Shown here: positions 1 through 8,309 of the stretch, piece by piece
Layout: every line of letters starts with the position of its first letter
Numbering within the stretch: position 1 is the stretch's first letter
NCBI RefSeq assembly: GCF_902506505.1
Contig: NZ_LR733406.1
Span: 1,450,525-1,514,524 of the forward strand
DNA length: 64,000 nt
DNA from: Pseudomonas sp. 8AS
Lineage (GTDB): Bacteria; Pseudomonadota; Gammaproteobacteria; Pseudomonadales; Pseudomonadaceae
Direction: 5' to 3'
The notes under the pieces: model-generated
What the model saw: the letters and a program-made list of their open reading frames with translations, nothing else
What the model was told of the DNA's origin: nothing
Databases searched by the model: none
Translations under genes and position numbers: made by a program

Positions 1-14
1 CCCTCATCCCTCGG

Positions 15-890
15 TCACAGACCTTTAATCTGTGTCCTCAACTTTTGAACGATCAGCTCCGCCCGAGTAGACAGTGGCCATTCGGCGCGATGTATGAGCC
101 ATAGAGTGTCCTCGACTAATCGTGGCCCCTTGATGACCTGGATACTTTCTGGGCGTTGAAATGCCAGGCGTGCATAGCGCGGCAACACCGTAAAGCCAAG
201 CCCCCGCGCAACAGGCTCAAGGATCAGACCAATCTGATTGTTGAAGCCACGGCAGGGAAGGCTGCCGACGCCTGGTGCCTCAGGGTAGTAACGACTGAGC
301 AGACGAGCGCTCATGGCACGGCCATCAGGGTGATCGATGAAGCCTATGCGTTTCAGATCGTCCCAACCTTCGACTCGCTCTGAGGCGGGTGCAATTAGCT
401 CCAGTGGCTCCTCGGTGAAGCGACTCACGCACAGACGAGGGTCGTCAGGCTTAAGCGTGACCAAGCCCAGCTCGAAGCGATTCTCCAGTACAGCCTCGAG
501 CACCTCTCTATCCGGGGCAAAGCGCTGGCGAATGATCAGACCGGGACTTGCCTGCTGTACGTTCAACAGCATGGGATAGAGAACCAGTCCGATGCTGCCG
601 GGACAGATCAAACCGATCTCTCCGTGCTTGTCATCATGCTCGGACAGGCGCTTGTGCAGACGCTGGTCGGCTGCGCCAACCTCCTCGCAGTAGCTCAACA
701 GCGCCCGCCCGGCGGGAGTCAGTTCGAGCTGACGAGGACGGCGTATCAGCAATGGGCCGAGCCTCTCCTCAAGCTTTTGTACATGTTGGCTGACAGCGGC
801 CTGGGTCAGGTCAAGGTGCTCAGCGCAGCGTGTGAAACTGCCCTGCTCGATCAGGGCGGCGAAGGTGCGTAGCCATTGCGGACTCAGCAT
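15..890 (-). CDS. LysR-family transcriptional regulator
   Basis: A 291-residue LysR-type regulator. Residues about 4-62 form the winged helix-turn-helix (pattern FTRCAEHLDLTQAAVSQHV), and the rest is the periplasmic-binding-like effector domain. The ATG at 890 is the natural start for this family. It is divergent from the VOC-fold gene that begins 97 bp away, the usual arrangement for a LysR gene and its target. A TTAT-N7-ATAA dyad at 900-914 in the shared intergenic region fits the LysR T-N11-A operator pattern. The inducer is not predictable. By eye the gene is less GC-rich than those to its right. Confidence 0.92.
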   Translation of the reverse strand: MLSPQWLRTFAALIEQGSFTRCAEHLDLTQAAVSQHVQKLEERLGPLLIRRPRQLELTPAGRALLSYCEEVGAADQRLHKRLSEHDDKHGEIGLICPGSIGLVLYPMLLNVQQASPGLIIRQRFAPDREVLEAVLENRFELGLVTLKPDDPRLCVSRFTEEPLELIAPASERVEGWDDLKRIGFIDHPDGRAMSARLLSRYYPEAPGVGSLPCRGFNNQIGLILEPVARGLGFTVLPRYARLAFQRPESIQVIKGPRLVEDTLWLIHRAEWPLSTRAELIVQKLRTQIKGL

Positions 891-899
891 AACAATCTC

Positions 900-914
900 T
901 TATCAATGCAATAA
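900..914. promoter_or_regulatory. Candidate LysR operator (TTAT-N7-ATAA dyad)
   Basis: The sequence TTATCAATGCAATAA is a dyad whose arms TTAT and ATAA are separated by 7 bp, giving the T-N11-A spacing of LysR boxes. It lies 10 bp upstream of the LysR start codon and about 74 bp upstream of the VOC gene, so it could serve autoregulation and activation of the divergent gene. Binding by this particular regulator is inferred. Confidence 0.5.
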
Positions 915-987
915 TCTGGCGATAGTTTTCATTATGGCGCTGCCTTCCTAGACTAACCACATCACCAACGATTAAGAGGTACAGGTT

Positions 988-1488
988 ATGTCATTCGTCT
1001 ACCCGCGTAGCTTTTCTCATCTCGGTCTATCGGTCACCGATCTAGACGCAGCTGTGAAGTTCTACACAGAGGTCATGGGCTGGTATCTGATCATGCCGCC
1101 GACCACGATTACTGAGGACGAATCAGCTATCGGAGTAATGTGTACCGATGTCTTTGGTGCCGGCTGGGGTTCGTTCCGTATTGCGCACCTGTCCACAGGT
1201 GATCGGATCGGCGTAGAGATCTTTGAGTTTCGCAATGCGGAAAAGCCGCAGAACAACTTCGAGTACTGGAAGACCGGGATCTTCCACTTCTGCGTCCAAG
1301 ATCCAGACGTTGAAGGACTGGCCGCCAAGATAGTTGCCGCTGGTGGCAAGCAGCGCATGCCCGTACGCGAGTATTTTCCTGGCGAGAAGCCGTACCGCAT
1401 GGTTTATATGGAAGACCCCTTTGGCAACATCCTGGAAATCTATAGCCACAGCTACGAGCTGATTTATTCCGCTGGGGCTTACAAGTAA
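988..1488 (+). CDS. VOC-superfamily (glyoxalase/dioxygenase-fold) protein
   Basis: A 166-residue vicinal-oxygen-chelate protein. Two beta-alpha-beta-beta-beta modules are visible, one starting near FSHLGLSVTDLDAAVKFY (about residues 9-26) and one near FHFCVQDPDVEGLAAKI (about 100-116). The C-terminal MEDPFGNILEIYSHS segment carries the metal-ligand glutamate typical of the fold. Candidate metal ligands are His12, His102 and the glutamate of ILEIY. The superfamily includes glyoxalase I, fosfomycin and bleomycin resistance proteins and extradiol dioxygenases; nothing here decides among them. AAGAGGTACAGGTT precedes the ATG as a ribosome-binding site. The divergent LysR gene is its likely regulator. 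Confidence 0.85.
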   Translation: MSFVYPRSFSHLGLSVTDLDAAVKFYTEVMGWYLIMPPTTITEDESAIGVMCTDVFGAGWGSFRIAHLSTGDRIGVEIFEFRNAEKPQNNFEYWKTGIFHFCVQDPDVEGLAAKIVAAGGKQRMPVREYFPGEKPYRMVYMEDPFGNILEIYSHSYELIYSAGAYK

Positions 1489-1531
1489 CGGCTAGCGGCC
1501 AAGGTTCAGAGAGCCTGGGCCGCACAACTGG

Positions 1532-1571
1532 TCACCTATCAGAGCGGTGTGATTACCGCTCTGATAGGTGA
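1532..1571. terminator. 17-bp perfect stem-loop after the VOC gene
   Basis: CACCTATCAGAGCGGT at 1533-1548 is the exact reverse complement of 1555-1570, and one more T-A pair closes the stem. The loop is GTGATT. It starts 44 bp after the VOC stop codon. No T tract follows, so it may be an RNA-stabilising hairpin or the footprint of a mobile or regulatory site rather than an intrinsic terminator. Confidence 0.55.
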
Positions 1572-1763
1572 TTCAGCATGCCCAACACGAGGCTGATGTC
1601 TGTAGCCCATCCTTGCACGCGTCAAATCTGAAGGACGCTCTTGTGCAAGTGGTGTAGGGGCGATAAACCTGTCCCCTTATTTGGATGTCCCATATGGCCG
1701 GCTCCGGCCTATCACTACCGACCACTTCGGGTCGATTTCAGCCGGTAACGACAGGCAGCTTTT

Positions 1764-1948
1764 GGCCGATTCTGTTGAAAAACTCGGCGTGCGACAGAGC
1801 TGCTTGTTCGTAGCCTGAAAACGCCAAAATCGAGCGTTGCTATGTGAAATCTAGGGCAGCTTGGCCACCGTAACGATTCAGATTTCAGGCTCAGCCACGT
1901 ACTTTCGGCAAAGGAAATCGTCGAGGGAGTTTTTCAACAGAATCGGCC
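1764..1948. mobile_element. MITE-like element or insertion-sequence remnant with 22-bp terminal inverted repeats
   Basis: Positions 1764-1785 (GGCCGATTCTGTTGAAAAAC plus TC) and 1927-1948 are exact reverse complements over 22 bp. The 141 bp between them has no convincing coding potential. Terminal repeats with a GATTCTGTTGAAAAA core occur at ends of several Pseudomonas insertion sequences (recalled, not searched), so this is read as a non-autonomous derivative or a collapsed insertion sequence. Weaker pairing continues a few bases outward. No clear target duplication was found. It sits in a 657-bp gene-free stretch (1489-2145). Confidence 0.6.
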
Positions 1949-2093
1949 GGAAGCAGGCAGCCTGCAAGGGCAGGGCACCTACCGGGAAAATGGCAATGCC
2001 TTGCTGTGGTAACTGCATAGGCACACCCATTCGGCGCGCAATGGCGCCACGCATAGGCGGTGGCGACCCCGCAGCATTTATCCCTGGATGAGA
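1949..2093. other. Gene-free stretch beside the inverted-repeat element
   Basis: Between the right inverted repeat and the thiolase terminator there is no supported gene. A minus-strand open frame covers 1878-2135 and reads through both the repeat and the terminator hairpin, so it is not credible as a gene. The stretch may be residual DNA from the same mobile element. Confidence 0.4.
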
Positions 2094-2127
2094 AACAGAA
2101 ACGGAGGCCAAAGCCTCCGTTTCTGTT
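2094..2127 (-). terminator. Terminator of the catabolic cluster
   Basis: A perfect 15-bp stem pairs 2094-2108 with 2113-2127 around a 4-nt loop. It starts 18 bp past the thiolase stop codon on the minus strand. The descending arm ends in TTTCTGTT, giving a weak U-rich tail, which is consistent with factor-independent termination. Confidence 0.75.
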
Positions 2128-2145
2128 ACCGCCACACAGTACCGC

Positions 2146-3330
2146 TTACAGCACCTCGAACAGCCCCGCAGCGCCCATGCCGCCGCCGACGCACATGGTG
2201 ATCACCACGTACTTCACACCGCGCCGCTTACCTTCCAGCAGGGCGTGGCCGACCATGCGTGCGCCGCTCATGCCGTAGGGGTGGCCGATGGCGATGGCGC
2301 CGCCGTTGACGTTGAGTTTGGCCGGGTCGATGCCGAGCTTTTGCGCGCTGTACAGCACCTGGCAGGCGAAGGCTTCGTTGAGTTCCCACAGGCCGATGTC
2401 GTCGACGGTCAGGCCGTGCTGCTTGAGCAGCTTGGGTACGGCGAACACCGGGCCGATGCCCATCTCTTCCGGGGCCAGGCCGGCCACAGCGATGCCACGG
2501 TACAGGCCCAGCGGGGCGATGCCGCGCTGGGCGGCCAGGGCGCCGCTCATCAGCACGCTGGCGCTGGCGCCGTCGGACAGCTGGCTGGCGTTGCCGGCGG
2601 TGATGCAGCCGCCTTCGATGACCGGCTTGAGCTTGGTCAGGTCCTCCAGTACGGTCTGCGGGCGGTTGCCTTCGTCGAGAGAGAGGGTCACTTCCTCGTA
2701 GCTGACCGCGCCGGTTTCCTTGTCCACCAGCTTCTTGCTGGCGCTGACCGGGACGATTTCACCCGCGAACAGGCCGGCGGCCTGGGCGGCGGCGGTGCGC
2801 TGCTGGGACTGCAGGGAGTAGGCGTCCTGGGCTTCGCGGCTGATGCCGTAGCGCTTGGCCACCAGCTCGGCGGTGTGCAGCATCGGCATGTAGGCATGCT
2901 CGGCCATCTTGATCACCGCCGGGTCGGCCTCGGCGGCGGTCCACTTCATGTGGGTGTTCTGCACCAGGCTGATCTGCTCCTGGCCGGCGCCGACGGTGAC
3001 GGCCATGCCGTCGACCATGATCTGCTTGGCGGCGATGGAAATGGCCATCAGGCCCGAGGCGCACTGGCGGTCGATGGTCTGCCCGCTGACCGACAGCGGC
3101 AGGCCGGCGGCCAGCAACGACAGGCGCGCCAGGTTGGTGGAGGCGGTGCCGCCCTGCATGGCGGTGCCCATCACCAAGTCTTCGATCTCGCCCGGCTCGA
3201 TGCCGGAACGCTCGACCGCGGCACGGATGGCGACGGCGGCCATGCTCGGCGACTTGAGGTCGTTGAAGGCGCCGCGGAAGGCCTTGGCGATCGGCGTGCG
3301 GGCGGTGGAGACGATGACGGCGTCTTGCAT
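2146..3330 (-). CDS. Acetyl-CoA C-acyltransferase (thiolase)
   Basis: A 394-residue thiolase that cleaves 3-ketoacyl-CoA with CoA in the last step of beta-oxidation, or runs the reverse condensation. Nucleophile Cys90 lies in DRQCASG, His350 in IGHPYG and the acid/base Cys380 in CVGGGMG, so the catalytic set is complete. The ATG at 3330, preceded by an AGAGGA ribosome-binding site, gives the family N-terminus ([20 protein letters not shown]); the frame stays open further upstream but that extension overlaps the thioesterase. It is the last gene of a minus-strand catabolic cluster and is followed by a strong hairpin. Substrate chain length is unknown. Confidence 0.93.
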   Translation of the reverse strand: MQDAVIVSTARTPIAKAFRGAFNDLKSPSMAAVAIRAAVERSGIEPGEIEDLVMGTAMQGGTASTNLARLSLLAAGLPLSVSGQTIDRQCASGLMAISIAAKQIMVDGMAVTVGAGQEQISLVQNTHMKWTAAEADPAVIKMAEHAYMPMLHTAELVAKRYGISREAQDAYSLQSQQRTAAAQAAGLFAGEIVPVSASKKLVDKETGAVSYEEVTLSLDEGNRPQTVLEDLTKLKPVIEGGCITAGNASQLSDGASASVLMSGALAAQRGIAPLGLYRGIAVAGLAPEEMGIGPVFAVPKLLKQHGLTVDDIGLWELNEAFACQVLYSAQKLGIDPAKLNVNGGAIAIGHPYGMSGARMVGHALLEGKRRGVKYVVITMCVGGGMGAAGLFEVL

Positions 3331-3355
3331 GGCAGAATCCTCTGTGGTGGTCGTG

Positions 3356-3790
3356 TCAGTCGCGCAGCAGGCGGGCAAGCGCCGTGCGCAGGGTTTCGGG
3401 AATCGGCACCGGGCGGTTGCTGGTGCGGTCGACGAATACATGGACGAAGCGTCCGGCGGCGCAGGCCTGGTCTTCGCCCTGTTTGAAAATGGCCAGTTCG
3501 TACTGCACCGAGCTGTTGCCCAGCGTGCCGACGCGCAGGCCGACCTCGATGCGCTCGGGGAAGGCGATGGAGGCGAAGTAGTCGCACGACGAGCTGACCA
3601 CGAAGCCGATCACCTCGCCCTCGTGGATATCCAGGCCGCCGACCTCGATCAGGTAGCTGTTCACCGCGCTGTCGAAGAAGCCGTAGTAGACGACGTTGTT
3701 GACGTGACCGTAGAGGTCGTTGTCGTGCCAGCGCGTGGTGATCGGCTGGAAGTGGGCGTAGTCGCCGCGCAAGTGCTGCGGTGGGTTCAT
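3356..3790 (-). CDS. Acyl-CoA thioesterase, 4HBT hot-dog fold
   Basis: A 144-residue thioesterase of the 4-hydroxybenzoyl-CoA type. The signature [12 protein letters not shown] at residues 21-32 contains the catalytic aspartate region followed by the conserved His-Val-Asn-Asn. It hydrolyses a short or medium acyl-CoA to the free acid and CoA. The gene ends 25 bp before the thiolase start and is probably co-transcribed with it. Its presence among CoA-dependent enzymes suggests relief of CoA trapping or release of a product acid; this is inference. Confidence 0.88.
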   Translation of the reverse strand: MNPPQHLRGDYAHFQPITTRWHDNDLYGHVNNVVYYGFFDSAVNSYLIEVGGLDIHEGEVIGFVVSSSCDYFASIAFPERIEVGLRVGTLGNSSVQYELAIFKQGEDQACAAGRFVHVFVDRTSNRPVPIPETLRTALARLLRD

Positions 3791-3891
3791 GCTCGGTCCT
3801 CGTGCTTGCGCATCACCCTAAGGCCTGGGTGGTGCGCGGGATACTTTGATTCGTGGGCTGTATTGCGGGCTATTGGCCGGCTCCAGCATTC

Positions 3892-3925
3892 GCCGGGTGG
3901 ATCGTGTTTCATCGAGCTACCCGGC
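3892..3925. repeat. REP-like imperfect stem-loop
   Basis: GCCGGGT at 3892-3898 pairs with ACCCGGC at 3919-3925, with partial inner pairing (GGATCG/CGAG). The pattern and its position between two same-strand genes resemble Pseudomonas REP hairpins, which often protect mRNA ends. Confidence 0.4.
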
Positions 3926-3937
3926 TGGGGTGGAAGA

Positions 3938-5101
3938 TCAGTACGCCGCCCGGTAGATGGCCAGGGCGTCGGCCTCGTTCACCTCGCGCGGATTGTTCAC
4001 CAGCAGGCGCTGCTGCTGCATGGCGTCGCTGGCCAGAGTCGGCAGCATGGCCTGCGGCACGCCGGCGTCGCGCAGGCGGCTGGGCAGGCCGCAGCGTTCA
4101 CTCAGCGCGGCCAGCTCGGCGATGAAGGCGGTACAGCGCTGTTCCGTGCTGCCGCCCTGGAAGCGCTCGCCGAGCAGCAGCGGCACCAGCTCGGCATACA
4201 GCGGCGCGGCCGTTGCCGCGTTGAAGCGCAGCACATGGGGCAGCACCAGGGCGTTGGACAGGCCGTGGGGGATATGGAAGTGCCCGCCCAGCGGATAGGC
4301 CAGGGCGTGTACCGCCGCCACCGGCGCGTTGGCGAAGGCCTGGCCGGCCAGCAGGGCGCCCAGCAGCATGGCCTGGCGTGCCTCGCGGTTCTGCCCGTTG
4401 TGCACCGCCTCGTGCAGGTTGGCGGCGAGCAGGCGCAGGGCCTCGCGGGCCAGCAGGTCGGACAGCGGGTTCTTCTTCAGCTTGCTGGTGTAGGCCTCGA
4501 TGGCGTGGACCATGGCGTCGATGCCGGTGGCGGCGGTCACCGCCGGCGGCAGGCCGAGGGTCAGTTCGGCGTCGAGCAGGGCCAGGTCCGGCAGCAGCAG
4601 CGGTGAGACCACGCCCATCTTGGTGGTCTCGCCAGTGGTGATGATGGCGATCTGTGTCACCTCCGAGCCGGTGCCGGCGGTGGTCGGCACCTGGATCAGC
4701 GGCAGGCGCTGGCCACGGGCATTGCCCACGCCGTAGATGTCTTTCAGCGCTTGGCTGTTGCTCGGATGGGCGAGCAGGGCGATCAGCTTGGCCACGTCCA
4801 TCGAGCTGCCGCCGCCGAAGCCGACCACCAGGTCGGCGCCCAGCGCGCGGGCGCGCTCCACGGCATTGAGCACGATGGGCTCGGGCGGGTCGGCGATCAC
4901 CTGGTCGAACACTTCCACGGCCACGCCGGCCTGGGCGAAGCCGGGCAGCACGCCGTCGAGCAGGCCGAAGCGGGTGATGCCGGGGTCGCTGACGATCAGT
5001 ACCCGGCTGGCGCCACGCTCGCGGCACAGCTCAGCCAGGCGCCGGGCCGAGCCGCTTTCGCAGAGGATCTGCGCGGTGGTGGCGAAGCTGAAGGGCTGCA
5101 T
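3938..5101 (-). CDS. Iron-containing (group III) alcohol dehydrogenase
   Basis: A 387-residue NAD(P)-dependent alcohol dehydrogenase of the FucO/AdhB type. GGGSSMD (97-103) is the dinucleotide-binding loop. The metal ligands are all present in the expected frame: Asp195 and His199 (GIDAMVHAIEAY), His265 (AAVHALAYPLGGH) and His279 (IPHG). It interconverts an alcohol and an aldehyde or ketone; the substrate cannot be read from sequence. Its place in a cluster with beta-oxidation enzymes suggests feeding of an alcohol or hydroxy acid into CoA-dependent breakdown. A GAGGAT ribosome-binding site precedes the ATG at 5101. Confidence 0.9.
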   Translation of the reverse strand: MQPFSFATTAQILCESGSARRLAELCRERGASRVLIVSDPGITRFGLLDGVLPGFAQAGVAVEVFDQVIADPPEPIVLNAVERARALGADLVVGFGGGSSMDVAKLIALLAHPSNSQALKDIYGVGNARGQRLPLIQVPTTAGTGSEVTQIAIITTGETTKMGVVSPLLLPDLALLDAELTLGLPPAVTAATGIDAMVHAIEAYTSKLKKNPLSDLLAREALRLLAANLHEAVHNGQNREARQAMLLGALLAGQAFANAPVAAVHALAYPLGGHFHIPHGLSNALVLPHVLRFNAATAAPLYAELVPLLLGERFQGGSTEQRCTAFIAELAALSERCGLPSRLRDAGVPQAMLPTLASDAMQQQRLLVNNPREVNEADALAIYRAAY

Positions 5102-5120
5102 GGTCGATCCTCTTGTTATG

Positions 5121-5139
5121 GCCCGGAGGCAATCCGGGC
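5121..5139. repeat. Pseudomonas REP hairpin
   Basis: GCCCGGA at 5121-5127 and TCCGGGC at 5133-5139 form a 7-bp stem. Read on the minus strand this matches the GTAGCCCGGATT core of Pseudomonas REP sequences. It lies in the 75-bp gap between the acyl-CoA dehydrogenase and the alcohol dehydrogenase. Confidence 0.65.
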
Positions 5140-5176
5140 TACTTGCTGGGCGGTACTGCGGGTGCGTGAGCCGGCC

Positions 5177-6967
5177 TCAGAGCGCGAAGCTTTCCTCCGG
5201 CATCGCCATCAGGCACGCCGCGCCGCCCAGCAGAGCCTCGCGGTGGCTGCTGGCGCGCGGCAGCACGCGGCGCAGGTAGAAGGTCGCGCTGTGCAGCTTG
5301 GCCTGGTAGAACGCGGCTTCGCCGCTGCCGGCGTCCAGGGCATCCTGCGCGGTGGCGGCGGCCTGCAGCCAGAAGCCGGCCAATAGCACATAGGCCGAGT
5401 ACTGCAGGAAGTCCACCGAGACCGCGCCGATTTCCTGCACGTCGCGCTGGCTGCGGGCGATCACCTCGGCCGTCAGCTCGCGCCATTCGCCCAGGCGCGC
5501 CTGCAGCGTGCGGGCCATCGCGCTCAGCGCCGGGCGCCCAGCCTGGTCGTCGCACAGTTCGCTGAACTCGGCGATCAGCGCACCGAGTTCGGCACCGCCA
5601 TCGCCGAGCAGCTTGCGGCGGATCAGGTCGAGGGCCTGGATACCGTTGGTGCCCTCGTAGAGCTGGGTGATGCGGCTATCGCGCATCAGCTGTTCCATGC
5701 CCCACTCGCGGATGAAACCGTGGCCGCCGTAGACCTGCACCGCATGGCTGGCCACTTCCTGGCCCATGTCGGTGAAGAACGCCTTGACGATCGGGATCAG
5801 CAACGCCGCGCGCTTGCCGGCGGCCTTGCGCTCGGCCGCATCGCCTGTGCCGTGTTCCAGGTCGAGCTGGCGCGCGGTGTAGGCGGCCAGCATGCGGCAG
5901 CCCTCGACCAGGCTCTTCTGGGTCAGCAGCATGCGCCGTACATCCGGGTGATTGATGATCGGGTCGGCCGCCTTCTCCGGTGCCACGGCGCCGTTCAGGC
6001 CGCGCGATTGCAGACGTTCCTTCGCGTATCTCAAGGCGCCCTGGAAGGCCGCCTCGCCGATGCCCAGGCCCTGCAGGCCGACCTGGAAGCGCGCGTCGTT
6101 CATCATTGTGAACATGCACGCCAGGCCCTGGTTGGCCTCGCCGACCAGCCAGCCGGTGGCGCCGTCGAAGTTCATCACGCAGGTGGAGGCACCCTTGATG
6201 CCCATCTTGTGCTCGATGGCGCCGCAGCTCAGGGCGTTCCTCGCACCCAGGCCGCCTTCGGCGGTGGCGATGAACTTGGGCACCAGCAGCAGGCTGATGC
6301 CCTTCACCCCGGCAGGGGCGTCCGGCAGGCGCGCCAGCACCAGGTGGACGATGTTCTCGGACAGGTCCTGCTCGCCGCCGCTGATAAAGATCTTGCTCCC
6401 CGTGACCCGATAGCTGCCGTTGGCCTGGGGCTCGGCGCGGGTTCTGAGCAGGGCCAGGTCGGTGCCGGCCTGGGGTTCGGTCAGGCACATGGTGCCGGTC
6501 CACTGGCCGCTGACCATCTTGGCCAGGTAGGCGTCCTTGAGATCGTCGCTGCCGTGCCTGTGCAGGGCCAGCACGGCACCTTCGGTGAGGCCGGAGTAGA
6601 CGCGGAACGACAGCGAGGCAGACATCAGCATTTCGTGGAAGGCGAAGGCCACCAGCTGCGGGAAGCCCTGGCCGCCGAACTCGGTCGGCCCGGTCATGCT
6701 GGCCCAGCCGTTGTCGACGAATTGCTGGTAGGCGGCGCGAAAGCCCTTGGGTGTGGTGACCTTGCCGTCGACCAGCTGGCAACCTTCCTCGTCGCTGTTG
6801 CGGTTGAGCGGGGCGATCTCGCCCGCGGCGAAGGCGGCGGCTTCTTCCAGCACGCCGTCGATCAGCTCGCGGTCCAGGCCGTTGCCCAGGCGTGCGCAGT
6901 GGCCGGCGACATCGAACAGTTCATGCATGACGAAGCGCATGTCGCGCAGGGGAGCCTGATAGGTCAT
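5177..6967 (-). CDS. Acyl-CoA dehydrogenase with C-terminal extension
   Basis: A 596-residue flavoprotein dehydrogenase of the long FadE/DmdC-like class, with N-terminal, middle and C-terminal acyl-CoA dehydrogenase domains followed by an extra helical C-terminal domain. Visible signatures are MCLTEPQAGTDL in the FAD-binding middle domain and QLYEGTNGIQALDL, the region that carries the catalytic glutamate in related enzymes. The start is the ATG at 6967 (MTYQAPLRDMRF); the frame runs open far upstream only because it shadows the next gene. It overlaps the 3-hydroxyacyl-CoA dehydrogenase stop codon by 4 bp, so the two are translationally coupled. It makes the 2-enoyl-CoA in beta-oxidation. Confidence 0.93.
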   Translation of the reverse strand: MTYQAPLRDMRFVMHELFDVAGHCARLGNGLDRELIDGVLEEAAAFAAGEIAPLNRNSDEEGCQLVDGKVTTPKGFRAAYQQFVDNGWASMTGPTEFGGQGFPQLVAFAFHEMLMSASLSFRVYSGLTEGAVLALHRHGSDDLKDAYLAKMVSGQWTGTMCLTEPQAGTDLALLRTRAEPQANGSYRVTGSKIFISGGEQDLSENIVHLVLARLPDAPAGVKGISLLLVPKFIATAEGGLGARNALSCGAIEHKMGIKGASTCVMNFDGATGWLVGEANQGLACMFTMMNDARFQVGLQGLGIGEAAFQGALRYAKERLQSRGLNGAVAPEKAADPIINHPDVRRMLLTQKSLVEGCRMLAAYTARQLDLEHGTGDAAERKAAGKRAALLIPIVKAFFTDMGQEVASHAVQVYGGHGFIREWGMEQLMRDSRITQLYEGTNGIQALDLIRRKLLGDGGAELGALIAEFSELCDDQAGRPALSAMARTLQARLGEWRELTAEVIARSQRDVQEIGAVSVDFLQYSAYVLLAGFWLQAAATAQDALDAGSGEAAFYQAKLHSATFYLRRVLPRASSHREALLGGAACLMAMPEESFAL

Positions 6968-8202
6968 ACGTTGCCCTCCTTGACGTCGGCGAAGCGCTTG
7001 CCGCTGGCGGCCAGTTTTTCGATCAGTTTGGTCGGCTGCCAGTGGGCGCCGAAGCGCTCGGCCAGCTGCAGCAGGCGCTCGCGGATGGCGGCCACGCCCT
7101 GGGCGTCGGCCCAGGCCGTCGGGCCGTTCTTGTCGACCGGGAAACCGTAGCCGTTCAGATACACCAGATCGATGTCGTGGCTGCTCTCGGCGATGTTCTC
7201 TTCGAGGATCTTCGCGCCTTCGTTGACCAGGGCCAGCAGGCAGCGTTCGAGGATTTCCTCCGCGCCGATGCTGCGGCGCTGGTAGCCGAGGCGTTCGGCT
7301 TCGCGCTGCACCAGGGCATCCACTTGCGGATCGTGCTCGGCCTGGCGGCTGCCCGGCGCGTAGAGGTAATAGCCCTTGCCGGACTTCTGGCCGAAGCGGC
7401 CCAGTTCGCACAGGCGGTTGTCGACCTGCACCTGGGCCACGTCCTGGCCCTTGCCGGCCAGTTCGCGGGCGCGCCATTCCAGGTCGATGCCGACCACGTC
7501 GTACATGCGGAACGGCCCCATGGCGAAGCCGAAGCCCTGCAGGGCGCTGTCCACCTGATGCGGGTAGGCGCCTTCGAGCAGCAGGCTGCGCGCCTCGAAC
7601 ACGTAGGTATGCAGCATGCGGTTGCCGATGAAACCGTCGCAGTTGCCGGCCACCACGCTGACCTTGCCGATGCGCTGGCCGAGGGCCAGGGCGGCATCCA
7701 GTACGGCTGGAGCGGTCTTGGCGCCGCGCACGATCTCCAGCAGCTTCATGATGTGTGCCGGGCTGAAGAAGTGCAGGCCGAGCACATCCTGCGGGCGCTT
7801 GGTGACGGCGGCGATGGCGTCGATATCCAGCGCCGAGGTGTTGCTGGCGAGGATCGCGCCCGGTTTCAGAACGGCGTCCAGGCTGCGGAAGATCTGCTGC
7901 TTGAGTTCGAGGTTCTCGTAGACCGCCTCGATCACCAGATCGGCGTCGGCCAGGTCGGAGTAGTTGCCGACTTGCTGGATGCGCGCGCGGCGCAGGCTGG
8001 CCTCGCCGGTGCTGATGCGGCCCTTGGCGACGTGCTGGGCCCAGGTGTCTTCGGCCATCTTGAGGCCGGCTTCGACCATCTGCGGGTTGTTGTCCAGCCA
8101 CAGCACCGGGATGCTGGCGTTGGCCAGGCTGATGACGATGCCGCGGCCCATGGTGCCGGCGCCGATCACGGCGGCCTGCTGGATGGTGTAGTTGTTGCTC
8201 AT
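6964..8202 (-). CDS. 3-hydroxyacyl-CoA dehydrogenase
   Basis: A 412-residue NAD-dependent dehydrogenase that oxidises 3-hydroxyacyl-CoA to 3-ketoacyl-CoA. The Rossmann loop GAGTMG is at residues 14-19, and the active-site segment LHFFSPAHIMKLLEIV contains His144 and Glu156. Two 3HCDH C-terminal domains follow. No enoyl-CoA hydratase domain is present, unlike FadB. It is the first gene of the minus-strand cluster and is divergent from a LysR gene 107 bp away, so the shared intergenic region should hold the cluster promoter. Confidence 0.93.
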   Translation of the reverse strand: MSNNYTIQQAAVIGAGTMGRGIVISLANASIPVLWLDNNPQMVEAGLKMAEDTWAQHVAKGRISTGEASLRRARIQQVGNYSDLADADLVIEAVYENLELKQQIFRSLDAVLKPGAILASNTSALDIDAIAAVTKRPQDVLGLHFFSPAHIMKLLEIVRGAKTAPAVLDAALALGQRIGKVSVVAGNCDGFIGNRMLHTYVFEARSLLLEGAYPHQVDSALQGFGFAMGPFRMYDVVGIDLEWRARELAGKGQDVAQVQVDNRLCELGRFGQKSGKGYYLYAPGSRQAEHDPQVDALVQREAERLGYQRRSIGAEEILERCLLALVNEGAKILEENIAESSHDIDLVYLNGYGFPVDKNGPTAWADAQGVAAIRERLLQLAERFGAHWQPTKLIEKLAASGKRFADVKEGNV

Positions 8203-8309
8203 CGAGTGCCCCCACAGAAGAAGTCAGTCACACAAAACGGAACTGACGCACCTTAAGTACCGGGCTACTATTTGGGAAATTTTGTCTTGTGATAAGTTGA
8301 ATTCAGCAA
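8203..8309. promoter_or_regulatory. Divergent promoter region of the catabolic cluster
   Basis: This 107-bp region separates the first catabolic gene from the LysR gene and is noticeably more AT-rich than its surroundings from about 8255 on. Short dyads such as ATTTGGGAAAT and CTTGTGATAAG are present and could be LysR contacts, but none is strong enough to call as the operator. Confidence 0.45.

Noticed and set aside
1878..2135. 85-codon minus-strand frame downstream of the thiolase gene
   Set aside because: It runs through the terminator hairpin and an inverted repeat. Its middle is somewhat protein-like, so it may be mobile-element debris, but I do not call a gene.
2245..3486. Long plus-strand frame opposite the thiolase gene
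   Set aside because: Low-complexity Gly/Ala/Val/Asp composition, typical of the antisense frame of a GC-rich gene; thiolase motifs are on the other strand.
5177..8215. A continuous minus-strand frame of about 1,012 codons that could be read as a fused dehydrogenase protein
   Set aside because: Only the part from 6967 down encodes acyl-CoA dehydrogenase. The upstream part is an arginine/glycine-rich shadow of the 3-hydroxyacyl-CoA dehydrogenase gene in another frame.
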